60,934 nucleotides of DNA from an uncultured Desulfobulbaceae bacterium (GCA_947259115.1 CAMYKS010000011.1:1-60934), one strand, 5' to 3'; positions 28,553 to 39,323 are shown, counted from the first letter of the stretch. The notes: generated from the letters alone by a model not told the origin. Numbers and translations: made by a program.

Positions 28553-28897
28553 TCAGTTTACTTCCATATCAATGATCTGCATCTCGTCTCCCGTGGTAAT
28601 TTTTATGGCTCTGGAGTTACATGCAGGGCAGAAGAAAACATACCGTTCTTCAGACTCAAATTGTGAACCGCAGTCACAACAATACCCGCCAAGGGCAATA
28701 TATTCGATAATCAGTTCGGCCTCATTGGCTATGGTGCCTGCCTTTGCTATGTCAAACGCAAAAAGAAGGGCATCGGGAAGTATGCCTGCGGCTCTTCCAA
28801 CCTTGAGCCTCACTGACTCTATGGAATTATAACCTTCGTCCTTACATAAACCGGAAACTGTCTCAATCAGGCTTATGGCAATGGATGCCTCATGCAT
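28553..28897 (-). CDS. hypA: Hydrogenase nickel incorporation protein HypA
   Basis: Delivers nickel to [NiFe] hydrogenase (and sometimes urease). Starting at ATG 28897 the product begins MHEASIA, where the N-terminal Met-His-Glu binds nickel. The zinc site is CCDCGSQF...FFCPACNS. Length 114 is standard. An upstream in-frame start would add 13 unlikely residues inside hypC. The start overlaps the end of hypC by 8 bases, so the pair is translationally coupled. No hydrogenase structural gene, hypB or hypDEF is in the window. Confidence 0.93.
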   Translation of the reverse strand: MHEASIAISLIETVSGLCKDEGYNSIESVRLKVGRAAGILPDALLFAFDIAKAGTIANEAELIIEYIALGGYCCDCGSQFESEERYVFFCPACNSRAIKITTGDEMQIIDMEVN

Positions 28898-29132
28898 TAT
28901 CAGAATCCACTCCCATTTTGCGCAACACTTCATCAAAAAGCTTTAATGACTCCTTTCCAGCTTCAACATCGATCTTCTGGATAGCAAAACCGGCATGCAC
29001 GAGTACGTAATCGCCTATATCAGCTTCCTCGGGCAGCAGCATAAGGTTCACCTGACGTCTGGCACCATAAACCTCAACCATTGCCAAAAAACCTTCTTTG
29101 CTGATAATCTTTGATGGTATTGCAACACACAT
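28890..29132 (-). CDS. hypC: Hydrogenase assembly chaperone HypC
   Basis: Small chaperone that carries the iron-cyanide-CO unit with HypD and binds the large hydrogenase subunit. It starts MCVAIPSKI, with the essential Cys2, followed by the OB-fold strand GDYVLVHAGFAIQKID. Length 80 is normal. It opens the leftward group hypC-hypA-selenoprotein-phoH-ybeY/pdxJ. Confidence 0.94.
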   Translation of the reverse strand: MCVAIPSKIISKEGFLAMVEVYGARRQVNLMLLPEEADIGDYVLVHAGFAIQKIDVEAGKESLKLFDEVLRKMGVDSDNA

Positions 29133-29375
29133 TCAACTTCACCACGTATTGCATAAAAAAGCCGCAAAAGTGAATATTGTATAGAACTTATTTATGACCG
29201 GCCTGTGACCAAATAAAAAAAAACGACCTAAACCTTTCTATTTGCTACAAAAAAATACACATTCTTATTTGCGGCCAACTTTGTTTTTATGGCTGAAAAA
29301 AGCACAAATAACCCCGTTCGTGCAGATTTAAGTGCCCTTTTCATTTATTTATAGTACTTATAAGTAACTCAAATG

Positions 29376-29428
29376 ACTTGCGCAAGTTATTATTGTGCGT
29401 TGACATTCTGAGAGTCATATTGTATCCA
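29376..29428 (+). promoter_or_regulatory. Intergenic control region of the PilR-like gene
   Basis: The 394-base AT-rich gap between the divergent hypC and pilR-like genes carries no gene. It holds a perfect 12-base palindrome ACTTGCGCAAGT (29376-29387). TTGACA (29400-29405) follows, with a weak -10 TATCCA 17 bases later (29423-29428). A near-palindrome with the core TACTTATAAGTA lies at about 29354-29368. These could be the promoter and operator of the two-component operon; only the -35 is convincing. Confidence 0.35.
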
Positions 29429-29526
29429 TTCAGAGCGATTTATTTCCAACTAACATGCTAATAACGAAGCCTTTATTCACAGTTTTTGCTGTCATCAAGA
29501 TAGATGGAAATAACTAGGAGATAAAA

Positions 29527-30906
29527 ATGCCGTCCATTCTCGTGGTTGATGACGAACTGAGCATGCGTGAATTTCTAAAGATCCTTCTCGAAAAAGAGGG
29601 ATATGAAGTTGCAACTGCTTCAGAAGCATCCAGCGCCATTGATTTTATCCAGAATCAGGACTTTGACCTTGTTCTCTCCGATATAAAAATGCCCGGCATG
29701 GGTGGCCTTTCCCTGCTTGAAAAAATAAAAGAAATGGACAGCTCTATTCCGGTTATCATGATAACCGCGTATGCCTCACCGGAAAACGCTGTGGTTGCCA
29801 TGAAGAGCGGCGCCTTTGATTATATCACCAAGCCTTTTAAGGTTGATGAGATCATAAAAATAATCAAATCGGCAATTTCAGCCACTGCTGCTATTAAAAC
29901 CGGTGAAGTCTCTGCAGAAAGCGATTCTTTTGAAGGCATCATCGGCAAAAGTACCGAGATGCTGAAAATCTTTAATCTTATCTCGCGTATTGCCCCGACT
30001 CCTGCAAGCATTCTTATTTATGGCGAATCAGGCACAGGCAAGGAACTTGTGGCCCAGGCCATTCATAACCTGAGCAAGGTACAGCATAAACCCTTTGTCC
30101 CCATCACCTGCAGTGCCATACCGGAAAGTCTGCTGGAAAGTGAATTATTCGGCCATGTCAAAGGTTCTTTTACCGGCGCCATCTCAAATAAAATGGGGCT
30201 TTTTGAACTTGCTGACGGCGGCAGTGTCTTTCTGGACGAGATAGGTGAACTAACCCCTCTGATCCAAACCAAGCTTTTGCGAGTGCTGCAGGAACGGGAA
30301 TTAAAACGTGTCGGCGGCACTGACACTATTAAAGTAAATGTCAGAATAATAGCAGCAACCAACAAGAATCTGGAAGAAGAAATAATCGCCGGTCGTTTCC
30401 GTGAAGACCTTTTCTACCGTTTGGCGGTTGTGCCACTCCGTGTCCCTGCTTTACGTGAAAGAAAAGGCGATGTACCCCTGCTGGTCAATCATTTCCTGAA
30501 GAAATATTCTGAAAAAATGGAAAAAGACGTCCAGGAGATTTCCTCATATGCCATAAAAGTACTCATGGAATATGATTACCCCGGCAATGTGCGTGAACTT
30601 GAGAATATCGTAGAGCGCGGTGTCGCCCTTGAGTCTTCAAATATAATTCTGCCGGAAAGCCTTACCCTTTCCACCTACAAAAAAGAAGGCACGCCCATTG
30701 AAAAAAAAGCAGACGCTTTCATATCCGTTGACTCGGAGGAGGAATTATATAGCAAGGGACTGGATGAAGTGATGGCAGCACTTGAAAAAGAGATGATTGA
30801 ACATGCCCTTTCCAAAACCGATAATTCAAAGATTCGTGCTGCAGAGCTCTTAAAAATCAGTTTCCGGTCATTGCGCTATAAAGTGCAAAAGTATGAAATC
30901 AAGTAA
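29527..30906 (+). CDS. pilR: sigma54-dependent response regulator, PilR/NtrC type
   Basis: Three-domain activator. The receiver domain carries phospho-acceptor Asp52 (LVLSDIKMPG). The AAA+ domain has Walker A GESGTGKE (166-173), the sigma54-contact loop GSFTGA (213-218) and FLDEIGEL. The Fis-type helix-turn-helix is at the C-terminus (NSKIRAAELLKISFRSLRYKVQKY). The usual GAFTGA reads GSFTGA here. AGGAG precedes the ATG by seven bases. The kinase gene next door has PilS topology, so PilR is the best name, although no pilus genes are in the window. Confidence 0.85.
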   Translation: MPSILVVDDELSMREFLKILLEKEGYEVATASEASSAIDFIQNQDFDLVLSDIKMPGMGGLSLLEKIKEMDSSIPVIMITAYASPENAVVAMKSGAFDYITKPFKVDEIIKIIKSAISATAAIKTGEVSAESDSFEGIIGKSTEMLKIFNLISRIAPTPASILIYGESGTGKELVAQAIHNLSKVQHKPFVPITCSAIPESLLESELFGHVKGSFTGAISNKMGLFELADGGSVFLDEIGELTPLIQTKLLRVLQERELKRVGGTDTIKVNVRIIAATNKNLEEEIIAGRFREDLFYRLAVVPLRVPALRERKGDVPLLVNHFLKKYSEKMEKDVQEISSYAIKVLMEYDYPGNVRELENIVERGVALESSNIILPESLTLSTYKKEGTPIEKKADAFISVDSEEELYSKGLDEVMAALEKEMIEHALSKTDNSKIRAAELLKISFRSLRYKVQKYEIK

Positions 30907-30937
30907 AATCATTCTCCATTGAAATGGTATACCCAAC

Positions 30938-32602
30938 GTGCTGAATTCTTTTATAGCTAAACCTGTTGAAAATGAAGCTGCTGCTGCGATGTTTAAAAAA
31001 CAACTGCAGTGGATGCTTTTTCTGCGTGTTGTCATTTTAACGCTTCTCTTAGGTATCACACTGCTCCTGACATCAGCCGAAAAGAACATTATCACCCCAC
31101 CCTTTTATCATGTTACCGCTTTCATTGCCGGTGTTTATATTTATACGATCTTTTCAGCGTTGATCCTAAAATTCATTAAACATTATACCACTTTTGCCTA
31201 TGGCCAGATCCTTATTGACGTGCTTCTCATCACCCTACTTATTTATTACAGTGGTGGAAGTCAGTCCATATTCACTATCCTGTTTTTTTTCCCGATCATC
31301 ACAGGAAGCTTCATACTCTTCCGCCGAGGCGGGCTGGCACCGGCTGCAGCAAGCACAATAGCCTACGGAATTATCCTGGCTCTGGAATACAAAGGTTTCC
31401 ATCCTGATTTTTTTGAAGATTTCTGGTACAGGCCTCTGCTGGATGTGCGTTCGGTTTTGAATTTCTTTTCTATCCACGGTCTCACCTTTTTCATCACCGC
31501 CATTTTAGGCTCTCTGCTTTCGGAAAAACTACGCCGCGCTGAAAAAGCGCTTCTTAGTACGACACTTAAGTATGACCAGCTCACGGTCCTGTACAAAAAG
31601 ATTTTCGATTATATTCCGTCCGGTATCATTACTGTCATAAATCAGAAACATATCATTTCGTTTAACCCTGCTGCTGCAAGGATTACCGGTTTTACTTCCG
31701 AGGAAATACTTGGCATGGATATCAGCAACATATTTCCCAACCTTAGACTTGATTCGGACATGAATTTTCGCTCAGAAGTTCAAATAACCAGAAAAGACAG
31801 AAAAAATATCCCCATCGGTTATTCATTCGCGACATTAAATATGCCCGGTACAAATGACATTTATGAAGTCATTACACTGCAGGACCTCAGTGAAACCAAA
31901 CAGATGCAAAAACAGATACTGCAGGCCGAAAAGATGGCAACCCTTGGAGAAATGGCAGCCGGCATTGCCCATGAACTGCGCAATCCACTGGCTGCAATTT
32001 CCGGTGCTGCAGAGGTTCTTGATGCCAGCGGCAATATAAAATCCCATAATCAAGGATTGATGAATATCATTACCAGGGAATGCACCAGATTACAGAACTC
32101 CATTACAGATTTTCTGACCTTCTCAAAACCCATTGAACCTGAAAAAGAATTTGTTCCTCTGCTGCCGCTGGTCAAAGAAATAATTCTCCTTCTGCAGCAT
32201 ACACAGGACTGGCCGGAAAAATGCATACCAGTGGTCGATATACCTGAAAAAATGGACTGTTGGGCTGATCCCCAGCAGATATATAAACTGCTCCTCAACA
32301 TCCTGCATAACAGCTGTATAGCATTAAGGAACATGGAGGGGGAAATACGTGTCATTGCCCAGGAAGTTGAGGATGGTACAGGATCTGAGAGATCAGTTCT
32401 TACCATAAGCGACACTGGACAGGGCATCTCTGATCTAATTATTGACAAGATATATGAACCATTCTTTACAACAAGAGAAAACGGCACAGGACTCGGCCTT
32501 TCCATCGTACAACAGATTGTCCACGCTCATGGAGGCGAAATCACCATAACCAGCACTGAAAATAAAGGGACTACTGCCGAATTGTGGCTGCCTTTGCCCT
32601 GA
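30938..32602 (+). CDS. pilS: PilS-like sensor histidine kinase
   Basis: The N-terminus has about six closely spaced membrane helices (residues 20-210) with the PilS-type YYSGGSQSIF...FFPIITGSF segment. A PAS domain follows (about 225-330, IFDYIPSGIITVINQK), then HisKA with His345 in AHELRNPLAA. The ATPase domain has the N-box LLNILHNSC, G1 DTGQGIS and G2 GTGLGLSIV. It starts with GTG 31 bases after the regulator stop. It probably phosphorylates the adjacent sigma54 regulator. The stop abuts the murA stop directly. Confidence 0.85.
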   Translation: MLNSFIAKPVENEAAAAMFKKQLQWMLFLRVVILTLLLGITLLLTSAEKNIITPPFYHVTAFIAGVYIYTIFSALILKFIKHYTTFAYGQILIDVLLITLLIYYSGGSQSIFTILFFFPIITGSFILFRRGGLAPAAASTIAYGIILALEYKGFHPDFFEDFWYRPLLDVRSVLNFFSIHGLTFFITAILGSLLSEKLRRAEKALLSTTLKYDQLTVLYKKIFDYIPSGIITVINQKHIISFNPAAARITGFTSEEILGMDISNIFPNLRLDSDMNFRSEVQITRKDRKNIPIGYSFATLNMPGTNDIYEVITLQDLSETKQMQKQILQAEKMATLGEMAAGIAHELRNPLAAISGAAEVLDASGNIKSHNQGLMNIITRECTRLQNSITDFLTFSKPIEPEKEFVPLLPLVKEIILLLQHTQDWPEKCIPVVDIPEKMDCWADPQQIYKLLLNILHNSCIALRNMEGEIRVIAQEVEDGTGSERSVLTISDTGQGISDLIIDKIYEPFFTTRENGTGLGLSIVQQIVHAHGGEITITSTENKGTTAELWLPLP

Positions 32603-33859
32603 TCATTCTTTTTCCTTTCTCACCCTGGCTCCCAGGGCCTTTAGTTTTCCCGCCATATCTTCATACCCCCTCTCGAGATGGTATATCCTGGAAATCTCCG
32701 TTACCCCATGTGCTGCCAGACCGGCTACCACGAGAGAGGCGCTGGCCCGAAGATCGGTAGCCATTACCTGGGCCCCTTTAAGCTGAGCTATTCCCTTGAC
32801 AATGGCACTGTTGCCATTAATTTTAATCTCTGCTCCCATGCGCTTTAATTCAGCCACATGCATGAATCTGTTCTCAAATATTGCCTCGGTAATGACGCTT
32901 AATCCTGTGGCCAGAGACATCAGGGCCATGAGCTGGGCCTGAAGATCAGTGGGGAACCCCGGGTAGGGCTGGGTTTTAATATCTATGCTTTGCACCTTTG
33001 CCGGACGGGAAACGTAAATTGAGTTCCCTGAGTCTTTAACGGTAAGACCGGCTGCGCGCAGCTTCTCAATAAGGGACGGCAAATGGGAAGGGTTGCAATG
33101 TGTCAAGTTTGCCTCCCCTCCGGCGGTTCCAACTGCAATGAGATAGGTGCCGGTTTCGATGCGGTCAGGGATCGTGGTAATTTCAGCAGGCTTTAGGCTT
33201 TTAACGCCATTTATGGTCAAGCGGTCAGTGTCCTTGCCTGCAATTCTTGCCCCCATGGAAATGAGCATATCAACCAAATTGGTTATCTCGGGTTCCCTGG
33301 CAGCATTTTTAATCACGGTCTCCCCTTTTGCAAGGACAGCGGCCATGAGAATATTTTCCGTTCCTGTTACCGAAGGAACATCAAAATAAATAGTTCCTCC
33401 AGAAAGTTTCTTCTTTACAGAAGCTGTGACATAGCCATCTTCCAGGTCAAGACTTGCACCCATTTTTTTCAAGCCCAGCAAATGAAAATCTATGGGCCGT
33501 GCCCCAATGGCACAGCCGCCGGGTAAGGAAACCCTTGCTTTTCCCATACGGGCCAGCAAAGGACCCAAAACGAGAATTGAAGCGCGCATGGTTTTCACCA
33601 GTTCATAGGAGGCTTCAAAATTGTTTAAAGAATCCGTTTTGACCAATAATGTGCTGCCTTCCCTTTTCCATTCAGCACCAAGGGTTTCAAGCAGGGCAAG
33701 AATCGTGCGTGTATCACGCAAGTCAGGGACATTATGTATCACATGCCAACCAGGTGCCAGTAAGGTTGCTGCAATTAACGGCAGGGCGGCATTCTTTGCC
33801 CCGCTGATGCGTATCTCTCCCTGCAGCTTACGCGCCCCCTCTATGATTAATTTATCCAT
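32603..33859 (-). CDS. murA: UDP-GlcNAc 1-carboxyvinyltransferase MurA
   Basis: First committed step of peptidoglycan synthesis, transferring enolpyruvate from PEP. The substrate motif GAKNAALPL (about 20-28) and catalytic loop [15 protein letters not shown] are present. The loop Cys116 is the residue that fosfomycin alkylates, so the enzyme should be fosfomycin-sensitive. DLRASASLV and the C-terminal RGYEDM segment are present. Length is 418. It follows prmC by about 60 bases, forming a prfA-prmC-murA group. Confidence 0.96.
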   Translation of the reverse strand: MDKLIIEGARKLQGEIRISGAKNAALPLIAATLLAPGWHVIHNVPDLRDTRTILALLETLGAEWKREGSTLLVKTDSLNNFEASYELVKTMRASILVLGPLLARMGKARVSLPGGCAIGARPIDFHLLGLKKMGASLDLEDGYVTASVKKKLSGGTIYFDVPSVTGTENILMAAVLAKGETVIKNAAREPEITNLVDMLISMGARIAGKDTDRLTINGVKSLKPAEITTIPDRIETGTYLIAVGTAGGEANLTHCNPSHLPSLIEKLRAAGLTVKDSGNSIYVSRPAKVQSIDIKTQPYPGFPTDLQAQLMALMSLATGLSVITEAIFENRFMHVAELKRMGAEIKINGNSAIVKGIAQLKGAQVMATDLRASASLVVAGLAAHGVTEISRIYHLERGYEDMAGKLKALGARVRKEKE

Positions 33860-33917
33860 AATTTAAAAGTATTTCTCCCATATTCATATCGTACGCTTCA
33901 GTACCGTATAACGTATC

Positions 33918-34808
33918 TCACCTTTTTCTGGCCTGGAAAACTCTGGGCAACCCGGAATAATCATTATAAATTTCCACGTTTTCATAGGCAGCAGTTCCGG
34001 CAAATATATCAGAGACTGCTTTTTCCTGGTCAGCACCTATCTCCATAAAAAACCAGCCGCCGGATTTGATTACCCCTCCCAGTCCTGCTGCAATTCTTCT
34101 GATTTCCTGAACACCGCTTTCGCCTCCATCAAGGGCCAGGCGAGGCTCAAAGTTTCCCACCTCAGGCTGCAGAGAACCGGTGCTCTTACCACATGGTTTT
34201 GCAAGGGTTTCCCTGGCTATATAAGGCGGGTTGGAAACTACAACATCAAACTGGGTCTTTGTCTTTATGCCATCGAACCAGCTGCAATTGATGAAGTTAA
34301 TTCTTGCCGCAACATTATGCCTCTTAGCATTATGATATGCAACTTTCAATGCCTTGTGAGAATAGTCAATAGCCGTAACATTTGCCGCTTTCAGCTCCCG
34401 GGCCAGTACAATGGCTATTATTCCACTGCCTGTGCCTAAATCCATAATTGTAACAGGATGTCCGGAACTGCCGGCCGAATTTTTAAGGACAGCAAGTATT
34501 TTTTCCAACAGAAACTCTGTCTCAGGTCTGGGGATAAGCACATCTTTTGAAACATTGAAGGGCAGCGACCAGAATTCTTTTTCACCGAGAATATAGGCTA
34601 AAGGTTCCCGGGCCAGGCGCCTGGATATAATTTTTTCTACTATTTCAAGTTGGTCGTCATGTAATGCGTCATCTCCTGCCAGGAGAACAGCTGTTCTTTC
34701 CATTTTTAAGACATGGGAAAGCAGCAGGGAGACCTCAAGCTCAGGATCCGCAATAGCAGCCTGTTTAAGTCGCTGAACAGCGTTTTGGAATACGGTTTTA
34801 ATCTGCAC
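33918..34808 (-). CDS. prmC: Release factor glutamine methyltransferase PrmC
   Basis: Methylates the Gln of the GGQ motif in release factors. The N-terminal helical domain (about 1-75) binds the factor. The SAM-dependent domain has DLGTGSGIIAIVLA and the catalytic NPPY motif in VVSNPPYIAR. Length is 296. It is encoded directly after its substrate gene prfA, the classical pairing. Confidence 0.95.
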   Translation of the reverse strand: MQIKTVFQNAVQRLKQAAIADPELEVSLLLSHVLKMERTAVLLAGDDALHDDQLEIVEKIISRRLAREPLAYILGEKEFWSLPFNVSKDVLIPRPETEFLLEKILAVLKNSAGSSGHPVTIMDLGTGSGIIAIVLARELKAANVTAIDYSHKALKVAYHNAKRHNVAARINFINCSWFDGIKTKTQFDVVVSNPPYIARETLAKPCGKSTGSLQPEVGNFEPRLALDGGESGVQEIRRIAAGLGGVIKSGGWFFMEIGADQEKAVSDIFAGTAAYENVEIYNDYSGLPRVFQARKR

Positions 34809-34907
34809 GTAATGTTCTGCAGGTCTTTCATTAACTGATTTTTTTTTGGATAATTAACTGGCTTAATATTGTGCCATATGAAGAAAAGCATGCAATCAAA
34901 AGGTTTC

Positions 34908-35975
34908 TTATTGTACTTGTTTAAGTGCCTCGGCCTGATAATGAACAATAAGAGGATTGATAATATCATCAATTTTTCCCAGCAATATGGACTCTAGCTT
35001 ATAAAGTGTCAGGTTGATCCTGTGGTCAGTCACTCTTCCCTGGGGATAATTATAGGTACGAATGCGCTCACTTCGATCTCCTGTACCAACCTGGCTTTTG
35101 CGGTTTTCAGACATCTTGTCATGCTGATCCTGTTCCATCTTGTCAAGGAGACGGGCCCGCAATACTTTTAAGCCCTTGGCTTTATTCTTATGCTGCGATT
35201 TCTCATCCTGGCATGAGACAACAAGCCCTGTCGGCAGGTGGGTGATGCGGATGGCGGATTCTGTCTTATTCACACTCTGGCCTCCCGGGCCCGATGAGCG
35301 AAAGACGTCGATGCGCAGGTCATTGGGATCAATGTCAACTTCCACTTCTTCTGCCTCTGGCATGACAGCTACTGTAACAGCAGAAGTGTGAATTCTTCCC
35401 TGGGTTTCTGTTTCGGGCACTCTCTGAACTCTGTGCACCCCGCTTTCATATTTCAATTTACTGTAGACCTTTTCACCACTTATAAGGGCAATAACTTCCT
35501 TAAAACCGCCAATACCGATGGGGCTGCTGCTCATAATCTCGACATTCCAGCCAACCTCGTCAGCAAAGCGGCTGTACATCTTAAACAGGTCCGCGACGAA
35601 CAGGGCCGCCTCATCCCCGCCGGTGCCGGCCCTTATTTCAAGAAGTATATTTTTTTCATCATTGGGGTCTTTTGGCAACAGCAGTTGTTTTATATCATTT
35701 TCAATTTCCCTGGCTTCTTCCTTGAGGTCTTCGATCTCTTTTTTGACTAGTTCCAGCAGTTCAGGATCTTCCTCTTCCTGCAGCATCTTTTTGCCTTCTT
35801 CAAGTTCATCATTCACCTTCTGATATCTGCTGCAGAATACTGCTAATTTTGTGACCATTGCATGTTCCTGGGCCACTTTCTTATAGGCACGCTGATCTGC
35901 AATAAGGGTGGAATCAGAAAGTTGTATTTCGAGTTCAGAGAGTTTACTCTCAAGTTCATCAAGTTTTGGAAACAT
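34908..35975 (-). CDS. prfA: Peptide chain release factor 1
   Basis: Terminates translation at UAA and UAG. The stop-codon tripeptide is PET (187-189 in [15 protein letters not shown]), which fits the RF1 PxT pattern. The catalytic GGQ is at 231-233 ([12 protein letters not shown]), with [14 protein letters not shown] further on. Length is 355. Since RF1 does not read UGA, it would not compete at the selenocysteine codon described above. Confidence 0.96.
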   Translation of the reverse strand: MFPKLDELESKLSELEIQLSDSTLIADQRAYKKVAQEHAMVTKLAVFCSRYQKVNDELEEGKKMLQEEEDPELLELVKKEIEDLKEEAREIENDIKQLLLPKDPNDEKNILLEIRAGTGGDEAALFVADLFKMYSRFADEVGWNVEIMSSSPIGIGGFKEVIALISGEKVYSKLKYESGVHRVQRVPETETQGRIHTSAVTVAVMPEAEEVEVDIDPNDLRIDVFRSSGPGGQSVNKTESAIRITHLPTGLVVSCQDEKSQHKNKAKGLKVLRARLLDKMEQDQHDKMSENRKSQVGTGDRSERIRTYNYPQGRVTDHRINLTLYKLESILLGKIDDIINPLIVHYQAEALKQVQ

Positions 35976-36303
35976 CGCTTTATTATCTGTTAGATTTGAT
36001 GATTCTTAATTATTCACAGTCGGATATAATTTCAGGCGCTGCTAAAAATTTTTAATTCCCCAGGCATCTCCGCACTATTACGAATCTCTTCACTGCCCGC
36101 CACAGCTCAACCAGATCTAAGTTTTTAACTCTGATAATTTTGAATATTGCATACGTTATGCAAATATAACCGGCAGTAAATTTTGCAGATTGCCTTAGCT
36201 TGCCAAAGAGAATCTCGCATGGCTAAGGATGCTATTGGGGTCAGGTCCGCTTGTTAATCCCCTGGTATACTCTCTCATGGGCATGAACGGTCATTGATCC
36301 TGT
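35976..36303. other. Non-coding gap between prfA and rpmE
   Basis: About 330 bases without a credible gene. It holds a perfect inverted repeat TTGCATA-CGT-TATGCAA (36147-36163), which looks like a dimeric-regulator site upstream of prfA. A GGGGTCAGG motif (36237-36245) also recurs beside the transposable element at 54.9 kb. No clear promoter was recognised. Confidence 0.4.
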
Positions 36304-36343
36304 AAACGAAAACAGGGGACACTCCGCCACCGGAGGTCCCCTG
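36304..36343 (-). terminator. Rho-independent terminator of rpmE
   Basis: On the minus strand a stem of CAGGGGAC + CTCCG pairs with CGGAG + GTCCCCTG around the loop GTGG, with one bulged base, and is followed by TTTTCGTTT. It lies 20 bases past the rpmE stop. The stem spans 36313-36343 and the U-rich tail 36304-36312. Confidence 0.85.
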
Positions 36344-36363
36344 CTTTAAAACTGTAAAATACG

Positions 36364-36588
36364 CTAAGCAGATGTGGAATCTTTTTTCATATGATTAGCG
36401 TACTTCTTCATAAATTTCTCAACTCTACCGGCAGAATCGACAAGTTTTTGTTTACCTGTGAAAAAGGGATGGCAGGCGGAACAAATCTCAACACTCATTT
36501 CAGTGCTCACTGATCCAAGCTCTATTTCATTGCCGCAGGCACACTTCGCCTTTATCTTATGGTATTCCGGATGGATATCATTTTTCAT
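36364..36588 (-). CDS. rpmE: 50S ribosomal protein bL31 (zinc-binding form)
   Basis: 74-residue ribosomal protein bL31. It keeps the zinc ligands (CACG near residue 16 and [13 protein letters not shown] near 37), so it is the C+ type that serves as a zinc store and is replaced by a C- paralogue under zinc limitation in many bacteria. [18 protein letters not shown] is the family signature. It has its own terminator. Confidence 0.96.
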   Translation of the reverse strand: MKNDIHPEYHKIKAKCACGNEIELGSVSTEMSVEICSACHPFFTGKQKLVDSAGRVEKFMKKYANHMKKDSTSA

Positions 36589-36818
36589 TATTGTTTTCCT
36601 CCAACAAATGATCTTCAGTGTGTAAACATTTATCTGGCCGTATGGGACACCTCGTATAGGTATTTCCGAGATATCAAATGAAAAGCCTATTGTTTCAAAA
36701 TTGGGTCAGATGCAAACATTAAATTATATATAATTATATTATTATTGCAAGCTGTATTAGAAAAATACGAAAATAGTAGAAACTTAGGGCTGAAGATGCA
36801 ATAAAACATTCCTGCTTT

Positions 36819-38084
36819 TTATCTTTTATTCATGGACTCAAAAAATTCTGCATTGGTTTTCGTGGCCCTCATCTTATCAAGCAGAAACTCCATGGCATCT
36901 CCAGGATTCAGAGAAGAAAGAAGTTTGCGTAAAATCCAGACCCTGTTGAGTTCCTCGGGCTCTAAAAGCAGATCTTCCTTGCGTGTACCGGATCTGTTTA
37001 TATCAATGGTTGGAAAAATTCTCCTATCTGCCATTTTTCGATCAAGCATGAGTTCCATATTACCCGTGCCTTTAAATTCTTCAAAAATAACCTCGTCCAT
37101 CCTGCTGCCCGTCTCTACCAGGGCAGTGGCAATAATGGTAAGACTGCCACCCTCTTCGATATTTCTAGCAGCGCCAAAAAACCTCTTCGGCCTATGCAGG
37201 GCTGTTGCCTCAACACCACCGGATAAAATTCTTCCACTTGTAGGGGTTACTGTATTATAGGCACGCGCCAGTCGGGTAATACTGTCCAGGAGAATAACAA
37301 CATCCTTCTTATGTTCCACCAGACGCTTCGCCTTCTGAATCACCATTTCCGCAACCTGAATATGTCGCTGTGGCGGCTCATCAAAGGTGGAACTTACCAC
37401 CTCTGCCTTGACGTTTCTTGACATATCCGTGACCTCTTCAGGCCGCTCATCAATCAACAGGACAATTAAGGTGATATCCTTATGGTTCTTTACAATGGAA
37501 TTGGCAATTTTCTGCAGCAACACTGTCTTGCCGGTCCTTGGCGGGGCAACTATCAAACCTCTCTGCCCCTTGCCGATTGGAGACATGACATTCATTATGC
37601 GGGTGGAAAACTCATCCTTTTTCGCTTCCAGGTTTATTCTCTCATTTGGATGCAGCGGGGTCAGGTTTGAGAACAGAGTTTTATCCTTCGCTTTTTCAGG
37701 TGCTTCATAGTTGATACTTTTCACCTTAAGTAAAGCAAAGTAGCGTTCGCTGTCCTTGGGAGACCGGACAAGGCCTTCTACGGTATCACCCGTACGTAGA
37801 TTCAACCTGCGGATCTGGGACGGTGATACATATATATCATCAGGGCCGGGAAGATAGTTATATGCCGGTGCCCGCAAGAAACCGAATCCGTCTGGAAGAA
37901 TCTCCAGCACACCCCGCCCGGTAACCATGCCATTCTTTTCATCTTTGGCCTGCTTGGCCTTAGCCTGCAGAATAGCAAAAATCAGTTCCTGCTTGCGTAA
38001 ACCGCTTATGCCTTCAACTTTATAATCCCGGGCCAGTTTAGTAAGTTCATTAATTTTCTTTTCTTTCAGTGCCGCTAAATCCAT
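36819..38084 (-). CDS. rho: Transcription termination factor Rho
   Basis: Hexameric RNA helicase that ends transcription at Rho sites. The N-terminal helix bundle ([16 protein letters not shown]) is followed by the OB-fold RNA-binding domain ([14 protein letters not shown]...[10 protein letters not shown]). The ATPase core has Walker [13 protein letters not shown], Walker [17 protein letters not shown], the Q-loop region [20 protein letters not shown] and the R-loop. Length 421 shows no large insert. A 230-base AT-rich gap separates it from rpmE. Confidence 0.97.
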   Translation of the reverse strand: MDLAALKEKKINELTKLARDYKVEGISGLRKQELIFAILQAKAKQAKDEKNGMVTGRGVLEILPDGFGFLRAPAYNYLPGPDDIYVSPSQIRRLNLRTGDTVEGLVRSPKDSERYFALLKVKSINYEAPEKAKDKTLFSNLTPLHPNERINLEAKKDEFSTRIMNVMSPIGKGQRGLIVAPPRTGKTVLLQKIANSIVKNHKDITLIVLLIDERPEEVTDMSRNVKAEVVSSTFDEPPQRHIQVAEMVIQKAKRLVEHKKDVVILLDSITRLARAYNTVTPTSGRILSGGVEATALHRPKRFFGAARNIEEGGSLTIIATALVETGSRMDEVIFEEFKGTGNMELMLDRKMADRRIFPTIDINRSGTRKEDLLLEPEELNRVWILRKLLSSLNPGDAMEFLLDKMRATKTNAEFFESMNKR

Positions 38085-38612
38085 GCATCAAATTCCTTTG
38101 TTTTTTTTGTTCAATGCAACTTATTTATTACATTGCTCCTGTGTTTCTTAAATGATTGTTAATTATTATGTCCCTGGACTCCCGGGGTAATATGAGAACA
38201 CCTGCTATTCAATTTGAACCAGGTACAAAACCGTCCTATACAGTCGGGCCCTGAATACCGTACATCTTTTGTTTGATTGATTGATTTTTTATCTTACTTG
38301 AATAGTACAATACTAGGTCGTTAATGATTTGTTAAATCAGTCACAGCTAGATCTGCAAAGAAACTGGGTGATATTTTTTTCAAATATGGGAAATAGCATG
38401 TGCCGGTTAACGGATTTAAGAAGGGATGTCTTCTATAAAGTTACGGAGTTATGACCTTTTTCTCTCTTTCAGGAACAACAGCCCATAAAGGTGGGGAAAA
38501 TAGTAGAAACTTCACAAGGTATTAACTATCTTATTTTCATCACTTTTTACTGTCAAGCTTTTTTTCTGATCCGCACGCATTATTTTTGACAGATTCGAGG
38601 GCTGGTTCCCCG
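38085..38612. other. Long rho leader / coaE-rho intergenic region
   Basis: About 530 bases with no gene I can support. The sequence is AT-rich. Long untranslated leaders before rho are common because Rho controls its own synthesis by early termination, so this may be such a leader, but no specific structure or promoter was identified. The part next to coaE can fold GAGGG/CCCTC around a 15-base loop without a T run. Confidence 0.3.
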
Positions 38613-39239
38613 CTAACCCTCAGGGGTGGCGCATCTGTTCCTGCTTAATAAATCCGACAAGTGTTCCACCTGTTTATTTGTATCCGGCATCATGCCGCTA
38701 TTATCAATGACATAATCTGCCTGCACCACCTTTTCAGACAAGGGTAATTGACTTTCCAACTCCTTGACAGCCACATCCCTCTCCATTCCATCACGATTCA
38801 TCAAGCGGTTGAGGCACGTTTCATAGTCAGCATAAACGACAATAACTGCGTCAAAGAGATTTTCCCACTGAACCTCATAAAGAAGCGGGACTTCAACGAG
38901 CACTCTGGAATTACCATCAGACGCAACAATCCGATCCATTTGAGTTCTGATTGTATTTTTGACCAGGGGATGAATGACATTATTTACTCTGCTGCGAATA
39001 CTCTCATCAGCAAACAGGTCTTTGCGCAAAAGGGGTCTGTCTATACTCCCATCTTCGGCAAGATACTCTGAGCCGAAAACCCTGGAAAATTCCCGCCACC
39101 CTTCCCCATGCGGTTCCAACATTCGGCGGCAGATTTCATCAGAGTTAATAAGGACACAATCCAGCATACCGGCAAGCATTTCAGCCACCCGGGTCTTTCC
39201 CGAGGCAATACCACCCGTGATAGCGATTTTCCGGACCAC
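38613..39239 (-). CDS. coaE: Dephospho-CoA kinase CoaE
   Basis: Last step of coenzyme A synthesis. The P-loop GGIASGKTRVAEML lies at the N-terminus, followed by INSDEICR and the conserved HPLVKNTIR and VEVPLLYEVQWENLFDAVIVVYAD segments. The frame is open to 39266, but GTG 39239 sits eight bases after AGGGG and gives the usual family start (VRKIAITGG), so it is preferred. Product is 208 residues. Confidence 0.94.
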   Translation of the reverse strand: MVRKIAITGGIASGKTRVAEMLAGMLDCVLINSDEICRRMLEPHGEGWREFSRVFGSEYLAEDGSIDRPLLRKDLFADESIRSRVNNVIHPLVKNTIRTQMDRIVASDGNSRVLVEVPLLYEVQWENLFDAVIVVYADYETCLNRLMNRDGMERDVAVKELESQLPLSEKVVQADYVIDNSGMMPDTNKQVEHLSDLLSRNRCATPEG

Positions 39240-39323
39240 TGCAAACCCCTTTTTATTCAATAACACTCACTGCTGCCCCATTTATTACTAAAAACCAGTA
39301 TATTTCACCAGTCGAGAAGGTAT

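Noticed and set aside
29290..29306. sigma54-type -24/-12 promoter upstream of the PilR-like gene
   Set aside because: TGG...GC elements are present, but the distance between GG and GC is 9 bases instead of 10.
37659..37668. GGGGTCAGG motif within rho as a repeat copy
   Set aside because: It lies in conserved rho coding sequence, so the match is explained by the protein.
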